Source: Vreelandella olivaria (GTDB lineage Bacteria; Pseudomonadota; Gammaproteobacteria; Pseudomonadales; Halomonadaceae). Taken from it: DNA of 64,000 nt. Below the pieces are notes generated by a model. It searched no databases, was not told the DNA's origin, and saw only the letters and a program-made list of their open reading frames with translations. The stretch spans positions 4,278,001-4,342,000 of the forward strand of contig AP019416.1 of the NCBI GenBank assembly GCA_004295565.1, read 5' to 3'. Below are positions 1 through 10,781 of the stretch, piece after piece (the first letter of the stretch is position 1; every line of letters begins with the position of its first letter). The position numbers and the translations under genes are program-made.

Positions 1-21
1 GAAGACCGTTGAGGACTCCCT

Positions 22-1296
22 ATGATTGTGACCATGCTGGCGGTGTTCCTAGGCCACGTTTTGCTTGGGCTGCCTCTGTTTATCGCGCTGCTGACCACCG
101 CGATAGTGGGCTTTCTGTTTGTCGACCCTTCGATGATTCCGCGTATGCTGCCCCAGCAATTCTTTAGCGGTATCAATGTGTTCTCCCTGATGGCTATTCC
201 GTTATTTATCTTCGCTGGCAACCTGATGAACGTCAGCGGCTTAACCGAGCGCTTGATGGGGCTCGCCCGCCTGATGGTAGGGCATTTGCGGGGCGGCATG
301 GGTCACGTCAATGTGGTGTCGAGCGTATTCTTCGCGGGTGTTAATGGCTCAGCGGTGGCGGACACCTCGGCATTGGGGTCGCTGTTAGTACCTGCCATGG
401 AGAAGGAGGGCTACTCACGGGCCTTTGCCGCTGGGTTGACCGCCGGCAGTTCGTTAATCGGCCCGATTATTCCGCCCAGTATCTTTATGATTCTCTACGC
501 CTCACTGACCAACACCTCGGTAGGCGATCTATTTCTGGCAGGCGTCGTGCCGGGGCTGCTACTGGGCGTTGCCTTTATGGGCATGAACGCTTGGTATGCC
601 TGGCGCCACCGGTTACCCAAAAGTGGTCAGTTGCCCTCACTCGGCCAACTTGGCATAGCCTTCGTAGCCGCCCTGCCTGCACTTATCGCCCCCTTCATTA
701 TCGTTGCGGGCATCGTACTGGGCTTTGTAACGCCGACCGAGTCGGGCGCGTTGACAGCGCTGTACGTGGCCCTGTGTGGCTTCATGCTGGGAGGGTTACG
801 TCTTAAAGAGTGCTGGCAAGCCATCGTCGATACGGCGCGCTTAACGTCAGCGATTTTTCTCATCATGGCAGCCTCGGCGACGATTAGCTGGCTGCTCTCT
901 TATGCGCAGGTGCCCGCGCAATTTGTCTCGCTGTTATCCCCTTACATAGACAACGCAGTAGTGATTCTGCTGCTACTGAGTGCCATTACCTTTATAACGG
1001 GCATGTTTATGGAGGAGGTGTCGGCGTTGATGCTACTGACGCCTATATTTGCGCCAGTGGCCATGATGGCAGGTATCGACCCCATTCACCTGGGCGTCAT
1101 CATCACGCTGAACATTACCATTGCGTTAATCACGCCACCCTTGGGCGCCTGTGTGTTTGTGGCTGCCGCGGTCAGTCGACTAGAGATAGTGTCACTGTTC
1201 AGAACCATTTGGCCCTTTGTGCTGACGGCGATTGCGGTGCTTATTCTATTAATCTTTTTTCCATCGCTGACGCTATGGCTGCCAACTCAATTTTGA
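22..1296 (+). CDS. TRAP transporter large permease (DctM family)
   Basis: This is the large membrane subunit of a tripartite ATP-independent periplasmic transporter. These import organic acids and related solutes using an ion gradient together with a small permease (DctQ) and a periplasmic binding protein. The 424-residue length is normal for the family. The protein is hydrophobic throughout, with family-type stretches such as NGSAVADTSALGS near residue 105 and IGPIIPPS near 145. The start has GAGGA 7 bases upstream. The bases just before it (GAC CGT TGA) could be the tail of a DctQ gene cut by the window edge. The substrate cannot be read from sequence. The next gene starts 21 bases downstream, so the two may be co-transcribed. 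Confidence 0.93.
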   Translation: MIVTMLAVFLGHVLLGLPLFIALLTTAIVGFLFVDPSMIPRMLPQQFFSGINVFSLMAIPLFIFAGNLMNVSGLTERLMGLARLMVGHLRGGMGHVNVVSSVFFAGVNGSAVADTSALGSLLVPAMEKEGYSRAFAAGLTAGSSLIGPIIPPSIFMILYASLTNTSVGDLFLAGVVPGLLLGVAFMGMNAWYAWRHRLPKSGQLPSLGQLGIAFVAALPALIAPFIIVAGIVLGFVTPTESGALTALYVALCGFMLGGLRLKECWQAIVDTARLTSAIFLIMAASATISWLLSYAQVPAQFVSLLSPYIDNAVVILLLLSAITFITGMFMEEVSALMLLTPIFAPVAMMAGIDPIHLGVIITLNITIALITPPLGACVFVAAAVSRLEIVSLFRTIWPFVLTAIAVLILLIFFPSLTLWLPTQF

Positions 1297-1316
1297 TAAC
1301 ACCCTCTTTGGATAAC

Positions 1317-2081
1317 ATGATGCCTTTGAACACACTCTTGAAGGCTTTGCCGCCGATACCCAGCCACCCAGCCCCTTGCTGGGAGCAGTTACGCCGTGCG
1401 CCTATTGAAGATAACGGTGAGCGCCTGGTACCCATGAGCCTCGCCCCGGCACCAGTCAGCGTATTCCCCGCCTATGCGCGGCTGGGCATTCCGGGTGCGG
1501 TACCGGAGTGTTTTGTACGTGAGGGGGTTTATCGGGCGTTACTCGCTGCAGCACGTAGCTTACCCGAGGGCATCGGTTTAATCGTACTGGATGGCTGGCG
1601 GCCATGGCGGGTGCAGCAGTACTTGTTTGATACCCTTAATGAAGCCATCCACCACCACCATCCAGATCTCAGTGAAACGGAGCTATTGGAGCGCACAAGA
1701 GAGTTTGTCTCGGTACCCAGCCGCGACCCTTTAGCCCCTAGCCCGCATCTCACCGGTGGCGCTGTCGATGTCACGCTTTGTGATGCCGACGGCCTGCCGC
1801 TGGATATGGGCACCCTGTTTGATGAGGCGATACCCGCCTCTCATAGCGACTATTTCGAAACGCTGGAAACACTTACCCCGCAGCAACATAAGGCGCGGGA
1901 TAACCGCCGCTTGCTGTATCACACCCTGCATCAGCAAGGCTTTACCAACCTGCCCAGCGAGTGGTGGCACTTCGATTACGGCGATCAATTATGGGTCTAC
2001 TACGGGGCGCATGATCATGCCGTTTACGGCCCGGCAGAGCTGGATACCATTGAGAACCGCTGGCGCAGGCAGTTGGGGTAA
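1317..2081 (+). CDS. D-alanyl-D-alanine dipeptidase-like peptidase (M15D, VanX/DdpX family)
   Basis: A zinc dipeptidase of peptidase family M15D, which splits D-Ala-D-Ala or related dipeptides. The zinc-site signatures are present: SPHLTGGAVDVTL (SxHxxGxAxD type) near residue 144 and EWWHFDYG near 222, supplying His, Asp and Glu/His ligands. At 254 residues it is slightly longer than VanX. I chose the tandem ATG at 1317 because the longer reading frame overlaps the permease end. No signal peptide is evident, so it is probably cytoplasmic as in DdpX. There is no vancomycin-resistance gene nearby. Next to a transporter it more likely has a nutritional role in using D-amino-acid dipeptides. No frameshift. 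Confidence 0.85.
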   Translation: MMPLNTLLKALPPIPSHPAPCWEQLRRAPIEDNGERLVPMSLAPAPVSVFPAYARLGIPGAVPECFVREGVYRALLAAARSLPEGIGLIVLDGWRPWRVQQYLFDTLNEAIHHHHPDLSETELLERTREFVSVPSRDPLAPSPHLTGGAVDVTLCDADGLPLDMGTLFDEAIPASHSDYFETLETLTPQQHKARDNRRLLYHTLHQQGFTNLPSEWWHFDYGDQLWVYYGAHDHAVYGPAELDTIENRWRRQLG

Positions 2082-2088
2082 TGATTAG

Positions 2089-2364
2089 CTAAGGGTATTC
2101 CTGGCGTGCATGCAGAACGTTAACTATCTCAATACAACCTGTCGATATGCGGTAAACCACAATATAGTTGGGGTGCACCACAGCTTCTCGGGTACCGACA
2201 ACGCGACCTGGGCGATACAGGTAGGGATGCTGGGGTAGCGCCTCAGTGGCTTCTTCAATGGCTTGATAAAGCGCTTCGGCAGCTTAAGGGTTACGTTGAC
2301 TGAGATAGTCGAGAATCGCCCACAGCGATTCGCGGGCCTGGGGGCGCCATTCAACTAGCAGCAT
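2089..2364 (-). pseudogene. RelE/ParE-family toxin with premature stop
   Basis: Reading from ATG at 2364, the 91-codon frame begins MLLVEWRPQARESLWAILDY and ends IEIVNVLHARQEYP, the normal size and layout of a ParE/RelE ribonuclease- or gyrase-type toxin. An in-frame TAA sits at 2284-2286, after codon 26 (after RNP). Family members usually carry a Gln or Glu codon there, so a single C-to-T change of CAA explains it. No run-length change repairs it. The start overlaps the end of the antitoxin gene by 14 bases, the usual translational coupling. As read, the toxin would be a dead 26-residue peptide, unless the stop is a sequencing substitution. Confidence 0.75.
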
Positions 2365-2535
2365 CACGACGCTTAGCGATAAGCTCGCGCATCTCTCCCA
2401 TCACATCATCGTGGGGCTTGAAGGTCTAGGATCATCCAAGCTGGCTTGCACGCGCTCGCGGAACCAGCGTTGGTAGCTATCAGCCTGCTCTTGAGTTTCA
2501 AATTCGCTGATAATCGGATCCAGTGGGGTGCTCAT
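2351..2535 (-). CDS. Type II antitoxin paired with the ParE-like toxin
   Basis: A small acidic protein starting MSTPLDPIISEFETQEQADS and ending in a basic tail (RELIAKRRDAAS), of the stability-determinant antitoxin type found beside RelE/ParE toxins. The start at 2535 has a strong AGGAGG 6 bases upstream. The frame breaks at a run of four C (as read on the gene strand) after DDPRPSS. One extra C restores PHDDVMGEMRELI and a 61-residue product. It would neutralise the toxin and repress the shared promoter by analogy with the family. The pair lies between convergent metabolic genes and looks like a small independent module. Confidence 0.72.
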
Positions 2536-2650
2536 AAAGCGCCTCCTGTGTATGTTTATCTCAGTCTAGTGCAACGCTGCCCCTTCTGTCAGCCTAGATG
2601 TTCTCCAGTTAGCGATAGTCCGTTCGACTTCGCCGAGATAAATGTTTGAC

Positions 2651-3418
2651 TCACACCGCAGGCGCTTCAAGTTCCAAAAAGCGCCGCACTCGATCGGTTT
2701 TAGGGTTCTCGAAAAATTCGCTGGGGTGAGATTTTTCGATAATGATGCCTTTATCGAGGAACACCACTTGATCGGAGACCGCCCGAGCGAACTCCATCTC
2801 GTGGGTTACCAGCACCATGGTGTAGCCCTCTTTGGAGAGGTCTTTGATGACTCCAAGCACTTCACCGACCAGTTCAGGATCTAGCGCTGAAGTCGGCTCA
2901 TCGAACAGCATCACCTTGGGCTGCATGGCGAGTGCCCGGGCAATCGCTACCCGCTGTTTTTGACCACCGGAAAGGGTGTGGGGTACTGCTCGCGTTTGTC
3001 GGCCATGCCGACTTTTTTCGAGCAGCGCCATGGCCCGCTCTTCGGCCTCGGCTTTACTTAAGCCCTGAACGTGAATAGGCGCCTCGGTGACATTGCGCAG
3101 TACGCTTAAGTGGGGCCAGAGGTTAAAGCCCTGAAACACCATGCCTAAGCGCGCACGCATACCCGCCAGCTCCCGGCGCGACATGGGTTTGCCGGTGTCG
3201 CTGACGCCGATGCGGTCACCGTCGATACGAATGTCGCCGCGGTCGGGCTGTTCAAGCCAGTTAATGCAGCGTAACAGGGTCGATTTACCCGAACCCGATG
3301 AGCCCAAAATACTCACCACTTCCCCGGGCTGCACTTCCAGCGATACATCCCGCAGCACCTCGATGCCATCGAAGCTTTTGGAAAGATTACGAATACTCAC
3401 AGCGGCGGTCTCAGGCAT
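2651..3418 (-). CDS. Polar amino-acid ABC transporter, ATP-binding protein
   Basis: The ATPase that drives a polar amino-acid uptake (PAAT/HisP-GlnQ) importer. Walker A is GSSGSGKST, the signature is LSGGQKQR, and Walker B is MLFDEPTSALDPE followed by the switch region LVTHEMEFA. The 255 residues from ATG 3418 are typical. That ATG overlaps the stop of the upstream permease by 8 bases, which is why I prefer it to the longer frame. It is the last gene of the operon binding protein - permease - permease - ATPase, read right to left. Intact. Confidence 0.93.
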   Translation of the reverse strand: MPETAAVSIRNLSKSFDGIEVLRDVSLEVQPGEVVSILGSSGSGKSTLLRCINWLEQPDRGDIRIDGDRIGVSDTGKPMSRRELAGMRARLGMVFQGFNLWPHLSVLRNVTEAPIHVQGLSKAEAEERAMALLEKSRHGRQTRAVPHTLSGGQKQRVAIARALAMQPKVMLFDEPTSALDPELVGEVLGVIKDLSKEGYTMVLVTHEMEFARAVSDQVVFLDKGIIIEKSHPSEFFENPKTDRVRRFLELEAPAV

Positions 3419-4076
3419 TTTCGAATCCTCGCTTGGCGCCAAAACGGCCAATCATTTTGATAAACAGTTCTAAACCAATGCTGATCAGCCAGTAGAAGCC
3501 GATCACCACGATGAACGCTTCCATGGGAATGAAGTAGGTGCTCGACAAACTGCTTGCCGCCGCAGTGAGTTCGCGCACGGTGATAATCACCAGAAAGGCG
3601 GTGTCTTTGAGCAGGATAATCAGTTGATTACCTAGCAAACCGCGGGTTTTCAAAATCAGCTGCGGCAGGATAATGCGCATAAACATTTTGGGTTGGGAAA
3701 ACCCTTGAGCGATGGCGGCCTCTACCTGCCCTTGGGCGAAGGTAGCGCGGCAGCCCCGTAGAATTTCCGCGAAGTATGCACCGTGGTAGATCACCAGGGC
3801 GATAATCCCGGCCGTCCAGGCACTCATGCGGATGCCTGCACTGGGTAAACCGTAATAGAGCAGATACGCCAGGATCAAAAACGGCAGCATGCGCATGCCA
3901 TCGATAAAAATCCGCAGCGGAATCTTCAACCGCGGGCGAGACCCTTCCAACAAAAACACCATACTGCTACCCATTAAAAAAGCTAGCACGGCGGATAAAC
4001 CAAACAGTTTTAAGGTGTTATAAAAACCACTTAAAAACACATCGTAAGATGACCAAAGAATTTCCCAGTTGCTCAT
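3411..4076 (-). CDS. Amino-acid ABC transporter permease (HisMQ family)
   Basis: One of two inner-membrane permeases of the PAAT importer. It is 221 residues with several hydrophobic segments. The EAA-type cytoplasmic loop is around residue 120-140 (EILRGCRATFAQGQVEAAIA), which docks on the ATPase. It follows the other permease by 23 bases and overlaps the ATPase start. Intact and normal length. The substrate is not determinable. The neighbouring aminotransferase and MocR regulator suggest an amino acid or amine. Confidence 0.92.
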   Translation of the reverse strand: MSNWEILWSSYDVFLSGFYNTLKLFGLSAVLAFLMGSSMVFLLEGSRPRLKIPLRIFIDGMRMLPFLILAYLLYYGLPSAGIRMSAWTAGIIALVIYHGAYFAEILRGCRATFAQGQVEAAIAQGFSQPKMFMRIILPQLILKTRGLLGNQLIILLKDTAFLVIITVRELTAAASSLSSTYFIPMEAFIVVIGFYWLISIGLELFIKMIGRFGAKRGFENA

Positions 4077-4099
4077 AATGGCTTCCTATAACGACCACC

Positions 4100-4741
4100 T
4101 TAGACGGCCAGTCGGCTGGCTTTACGCTCGGCCACGCGTTGAAACCACACCAACAGACTGATAATCAGCATATACAGCGCCGCAGCCGCTAAAATGGGTG
4201 GCAGTGGGTCGTAGGTAACCGCTGAAATACGGTTGGTCACACGGGTCAGGTCGACCACGCCGATGACGGCAATGGCAGGGCTGCCCTTGATCAGAAACGA
4301 CATCTCGTTGACCAGGCCCGGCAGGCTGGTAATGGTAATTTGTGGGAGCATAATGCGGCGGAAATAGACCCATGGGGTCATGCCAATCGCCAGCGCCGCT
4401 TCACGCTGCTCTTTGGAGAAGTTGTTAAATGCAGAGCGCCAAATTTCAGCATTAAAAGCGGTAGTATTGAGGGTTAGCGCGATAATACCGGCCACATTGC
4501 GGTTGAGGTTTACGCCCATTGTCGGCGCGGTTAAGAAGATAAACAGCACCAGCGTCACCAGCGGCGTGGCCCTCGCCAGGCTGATGTAAACGCCTAGCAA
4601 CTGATGCAGAACAGGGATTTTGGCCACCCTTAGCAAAGCGATTAGTAGTCCCATTACCACACCGATGGCAATGGAGATGCCGGATATCCACAGCGTTGTC
4701 CAGGCACCCTGAATGAGAAGTCCCCATGCGCTACTGTCCAT
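4100..4741 (-). CDS. Amino-acid ABC transporter permease (HisMQ family)
   Basis: Second permease of the same importer, 213 residues, with the EAA loop EIWRSAFNNFSKEQREAALAI near residue 105-125. ATG 4741 is preferred to the in-frame GTG two codons upstream, because the GGGGTGA ribosome site is then at normal spacing. It lies between the binding-protein gene, about 80 bases upstream, and the other permease. The pair forms the heterodimeric channel of the importer. Confidence 0.9.
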   Translation of the reverse strand: MDSSAWGLLIQGAWTTLWISGISIAIGVVMGLLIALLRVAKIPVLHQLLGVYISLARATPLVTLVLFIFLTAPTMGVNLNRNVAGIIALTLNTTAFNAEIWRSAFNNFSKEQREAALAIGMTPWVYFRRIMLPQITITSLPGLVNEMSFLIKGSPAIAVIGVVDLTRVTNRISAVTYDPLPPILAAAALYMLIISLLVWFQRVAERKASRLAV

Positions 4742-4819
4742 GCTCACTCACCCCTGATTCGCTTGATGAAATAACAGCCGCCCAGATAACGCTTCTGGGC
4801 GGCAGGCGAAGGTGATGGC

Positions 4820-5676
4820 TTACATACCGGCCATTTCGTGGAACTCTTCCACTGAGGTGATCGGGGTTGTCGGCAGGTCGTCAAAGGACTCGCCAAACCA
4901 CTTTTCCTGCAGCTCGGCCAGGCGGCCGGAATCACGCAGGTGGCTCATAAAGTCGGTGATATAGGTCAGCAATTCAGGGCTGCCTTTGGGCATCGGCCAG
5001 GCCACGAAGCCTGGGCCGGAGACAGCTTGTCCCGCTTCAAACACATCAGGGCGTTCACGGATCAGGTCATTCACCGGAACGATGGAGTTAATCACGTAAT
5101 CGACACGACCGTTGGCGAGATCCGCATAGATTTCTGGATAGGCCTCATACTCCATCACATCGCCCAGCTCGCCACCGCTCTCTTCCAGCATGACCTCCAG
5201 CTCGGGCAGGCGCGATAGCAGTGCACTGCCCGCCTGAACGCCCAGCGTCATACCGCTTAAATCTTCAATGCTGTTGATACGGTCATCGCCTGCCCGCTTG
5301 ATGTAAAAGTGCTGAGCCGAGGCAAACGGCGGCGCGTAGTTAAATACCCGCAGGCGCTCATCGGTCACTGAGGCACCGGTGAGCGCCATATCGTACTGAC
5401 CCGATGACACCGAGGCTAAAAGGCCTGTCCAGGGCAGAATATCCTGGCGGATTTCGAAGTCCGCGTACTCCTCCAGCTCGATCAATATATCCTTGATAAA
5501 GCCGTCGGGGTCGCTGCCGCTCATAAAGTTGAACGGCGCGTAGTTATCTTCAGTGGCCACGCTCATATAGCCGCGACTCTCTATTTCATCTAAATCCGCA
5601 GCGGAAACCGTCAGTGAAGCACTTAAAGCAAGTGCGCCGATGCTTATTGCGGAGGCTAAGGCCGTTATTTTTTCAT
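4820..5676 (-). CDS. Periplasmic amino-acid binding protein of the PAAT importer (frameshifted at the signal peptide)
   Basis: A family 3 extracellular solute-binding protein: VATEDNYAPFNFM at the mature start, then FIKDILIELEEYADF, and the type-II periplasmic fold typical of polar amino-acid receptors. The mature part is open, but the signal peptide lies in another frame. The ATG at 5676 is followed by a run of six A (5668-5673). With seven, it reads MKKITALASAISIGALALSA and continues into the mature protein at ALTVSAADLDEIES. It is the first gene of the operon and is divergent from the MocR regulator. The 289-base gap between them holds a direct repeat. About 285 residues when corrected. 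Confidence 0.88.
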
Positions 5677-5825
5677 CGTCCGATATTCCCTAGGTTTTAG
5701 AAAAACTCGTTATAGAAAAATACGCTTCAAAAAATCACTCGCCTGTTTCTACATCCAGTGTGGCTGCAAACGTTTCGGCGACACGCAGAAGCTGACTTCA
5801 CCCTAGATTTTTATCCTCTCAGCGA

Positions 5826-5864
5826 TTAGAGCCAGTTAGCGCAAATTAAAGGACAGTTACCGCA
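5826..5864 (+). promoter_or_regulatory. Candidate MocR operator: direct repeat between transporter and regulator
   Basis: Two direct copies, CAGTTAGCGCA at 5833-5843 and CAGTTACCGCA at 5854-5864, are spaced 21 bases start to start (two helical turns). Direct repeats are the usual binding sites of MocR regulators such as TauR and PdxR. The first copy sits in a 17-base word, TTAGAGCCAGTTAGCGC (5826-5842). That word recurs on the other strand in front of the aminotransferase gene at 8944-8960. Binding is inferred, not shown. Confidence 0.5.
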
Positions 5865-5965
5865 CCCCATTGCCGATATGAGAGCTGGCACGAAAGATGC
5901 TTTGTTTAAGGAGAGATGCTTGAGTGAATGGGCTATACGGCCAGGATTTTGTAGAGGGGATGTGC

Positions 5966-7465
5966 ATGACAACGCTGTGCCTTGAGGTCGACCCTAACGC
6001 TGGCACGTGCCTGCAAGAGCAGCTACGAAAAACGCTGTTAGAAGCCATTCGTATGGGCAGTTTACCCAGCGAGGATGCGCTGCCCTCCTGCCGCAAACTT
6101 TCGCAACAGCTGGGTATTTCACGTAATACGGTGGCGATTGTTTATGAAAAGCTGGTCGAGGATGGCTATCTAATAAGCCGCCCCGTAGCGGCTACTATTT
6201 ACACCCTGATTATAACGACCCTCCCTCAACGCTTGATTCATCACTATCAGCGCTAACCGACACCCATAACGACGCGGTAAGTGCACCAAACTGGCACAAA
6301 CGCATTACTCAGCGCCCTACTAACTACCAAGGGATTCTCAAGCCCGGTAATTGGTCGGAGTATGCGTATCCGTTTATTTATGGCCAATTAGATACACGCC
6401 TTTTTCCGTTAGCCCAGTGGCGTGATGTCTCTCGGCGTTTACTCAGCTCACAGCGTGATAAACCGTGGCTGCGTGATCGTATTGACCAGGACGACCCGCT
6501 CCTGATTGAGCAATTGCGCAAACGTATTTTGCCGCGCCGAGGTATTTTTGCTCGCTCAGAAGAGATTCTGATCACCATGGGAACGCAGAATGCGCTCTAT
6601 CTGATCGCACAACTGCTTTGCCATCGGGGCACTCGCGTAGCGCTGGAATCCCCCGGTTACCGCGAGGGCGATGAACGTGTTTTCTCACCGCGGCGCCAGC
6701 CTGCAGTTTCAAACCGTGGATGCGGATGGCATGTGCCTTGAGGGATCTCAGCAGTGTGACTATCTGTATGTGATGCCTAGCCACCAGGTACCCACGGGCG
6801 TCACCATGAGCCGCGAGCGACGGGAGGCCCTGCTGGCCCAACTCCCCACCGCGACCAAATCGTCATTGAGGATGACTACGACGCCGAGATTCACGGCGAC
6901 CAGTTCGCGCTGCCCGCGCTCAAAGCCAGTGCCCAGAGCGCGCGAATTATCTACATGGGCAGCTTATCCAAAGCACTCTCACCCGGGCTGCGCATGGGTT
7001 ATGTCGTGGCCGATGCTGAGGTGATCGACGAACTGCGAGCACTGCGGCGTATGATGTACCGCCACCCCCGCCGCGTTACAGCACCAGCTGGCGCAGTTTA
7101 TTTCGCAAGGCTATTACGAGCGCTACCTCAAACTTCATGTGGAGGAGATCGACCAGCGGCGCGACGCGATGCGGCTCGCTATTGATCAGGCTTTGCCCGG
7201 CTGCCTCAGCCATAGCAGCAGTCGCTCCAGCGCCTTCTGGATGGAAGCGGATGCTAGCATTGATACCCAACGTCTAGCCTGGCATGCCGCCCAGCGCGGT
7301 GTGCTGATCGAACCCGGCTTCCAGCACTTCTTCGATGCCGCCCCGCCGCGACGCTTTTTCCGGCTAGGGTTTGGCGCCATCGAGAGGGAGCGTATCGACC
7401 CAGGCATACAGCGCCTGGGCCTCGCCTACGATAACGCCCTGAGTACTTTAAAAACGGGCACTTAA
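5966..7465 (+). CDS. MocR-family (GntR-aminotransferase) transcriptional regulator, multiply frameshifted
   Basis: A PLP-dependent regulator: N-terminal GntR winged helix (LPSCRKLSQQLGISRNTVAIVY, VEDGYLISRP) followed by a class I aminotransferase fold (SPGY, DYDAEIHGD, and the PLP-lysine region YMGSLSKALSPGLRMGY). Family members bind an amine or vitamin cofactor adduct and control nearby transport or catabolic genes. ATG 5966 has GAGGGG six bases upstream. Four indels are needed: C run 6181-6184, G run 6666-6668, C run 6844-6847 and C run 7065-7069. Each restores family-like sequence, giving about 500 residues. It is divergent from the amino-acid ABC operon and convergent with the aminotransferase. 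It probably controls one or both. Confidence 0.87.
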
Positions 7466-7474
7466 CCCCCTCAT

Positions 7475-8820
7475 CTAGCGTGATGCCGTATAGTTTTTCA
7501 ATACGCGATCCAGGATGGCTAATCCCTCCTCCACTTCAGCAGCCGTCACAATACACGGCGGCACCACATGGATGCGGTTCTCAACGGTAAAGACCAGCAG
7601 TCCGTTTTCCATTAATTGCTGCTTGAGTTTCAACACCTCCGCTCCTGGTAATGGCGTTTTGTAAACCGGGTCGCTGACGAGCTCCAAAGCATGAAACACA
7701 CCAACACCTCGCCAATCACCGATGATGGCGTATCGCTCGGCAAGCTGTTGCAATCCTGCGGCTAACGGGCCGTTACCTATCGCATCAGCGTTTTCAACCA
7801 CGCCCTCTGCTTCCATTGCATCCAGAGTCGCGACGATCGACGCCATGGCCAGCGGGTGACCGGAATACGTCAGACCGCCGACAAAAAGTGGTCATCGAAA
7901 TAGCGTGAGATGGGTTCAGAGATAATCACCCCGCCGGCGGGCACATAGCCCGAGTTCACCCCTTTGGCGAAGACGATTAAGTCCGGCGCCATGTCGTAAT
8001 GTTCAAAGGCGAACCAGCGTCCCGTGCGACCAAAACCAGCCATCACTTCATCGAGAATCAGTACAATGCCGAACTCATCAGCGAGTTTTCTAACCCCTTG
8101 AAGATACGCCTTCGGAGGTAACAGCACGCCAGCCGTACCGGGGATGGTTTCCAGCAGGATGGCCGCGACCGCGTTAGCACCTTCGCACTCAATCACCCGG
8201 CGCAGATGTTGCAACGCCCGCTCGCACTCCTCCTCTTCATTGCGCGCCCAAAACTCGCTGCGATAAAGGTAAGGATTGAAGAAGTGCACATGGCCGCTGG
8301 CATACTCATTGGGCACACGCCGCCAATCACCGGTGGCGGCAATCGCTGAACCGGTATTGCCGTGATAGGAGCGGTAGGCGGATAGTATTTTGCTTCGCCC
8401 GGTATAAAGACGCGCCATACGAATGGCGTTTTCATTGGCATCCGCGCCCGCATTGGTAAAAAACACCTTACTAAAACCCGCGGGGGCTTTGGCGATAATA
8501 CGCTTGGCCGCTTCACCCCGGGCTAAGTTGGCATGGGCCGGGGCAATGGTACACAAGTTCGCGGCCTGGGCTTGAATCGCGCTCACCACCTTGGGGTGCT
8601 GATGGCCAATATTGGTATTGACTAACTGACTGCTAAAATCCAAATACGAGCGCCCCACATAGTCCCATACGCGACACCCTTCAGCCCCTGCAATCACCAT
8701 GGGGTCTAAACTGCCTTGCTGCGCCCAGGAGTGGAACACATACTGACGATCCAAGGTGTGTACATAAGTATTATCCACACCGCTTACGGGTGGATGTGAA
8801 GCGGCAATGTTGGTATTCAT
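7475..8820 (-). CDS. Class III PLP-dependent aminotransferase (aspartate aminotransferase family/taurine-pyruvate type)
   Basis: An omega-aminotransferase of about 448 residues that moves an amino group from an amine or omega-amino acid to a keto acid. Visible landmarks are FTNAGADANENAIRMAR, SYHGNTGSA, ILLETIPGTAGV, LILDEVMAGFGRTG and the PLP-lysine segment VFAKGVNSGYVPAGG. A run of five (at 7883-7887) needs one more base to join DDHFF to VGGLTYSGHP. ATG 8820 has AGGGTG upstream; the GTG at 8829 is less likely. The family includes taurine-pyruvate and diaminobutyrate transaminases, and sequence alone does not separate them. Its upstream region carries the same motif as the MocR promoter. Confidence 0.87.
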
Positions 8821-8942
8821 AGCAGGCACCCTGATTAATCCGTTAACAAATAGCGTGCTTGCCAGCCTAGTGAGTCAACCGCATAGGCTGTAGGGCCAGT
8901 CGTTACATACCAGAGGGACAGACGAGTGATGTCACAGTAACA

Positions 8943-8960
8943 GGCACTAACTGGCTCTAA
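8943..8960 (-). promoter_or_regulatory. Copy of the MocR-promoter motif upstream of the aminotransferase
   Basis: Reading right to left, TTAGAGCCAGTTAGTGC (8960 to 8944) matches the word at 5826-5842 at 16 of 17 positions. It lies about 125 bases before the aminotransferase start. The second half-copy found at 5854 is not present at the same spacing here. A looser TGTTACTG follows about 10 bases on. Confidence 0.45.
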
Positions 8961-9028
8961 AGGCTTGAACCAGCGTTACTTACAGTGATGTCAGAACTCG
9001 TCCCATCGCCTTTTAATCATTTGAATAA

Positions 9029-10739
<1,711 letters not shown>

Positions 10740-10781
10740 GCTATTTACTCATCCTTGTAAAATAGTCGTGAGGTCACGGTA

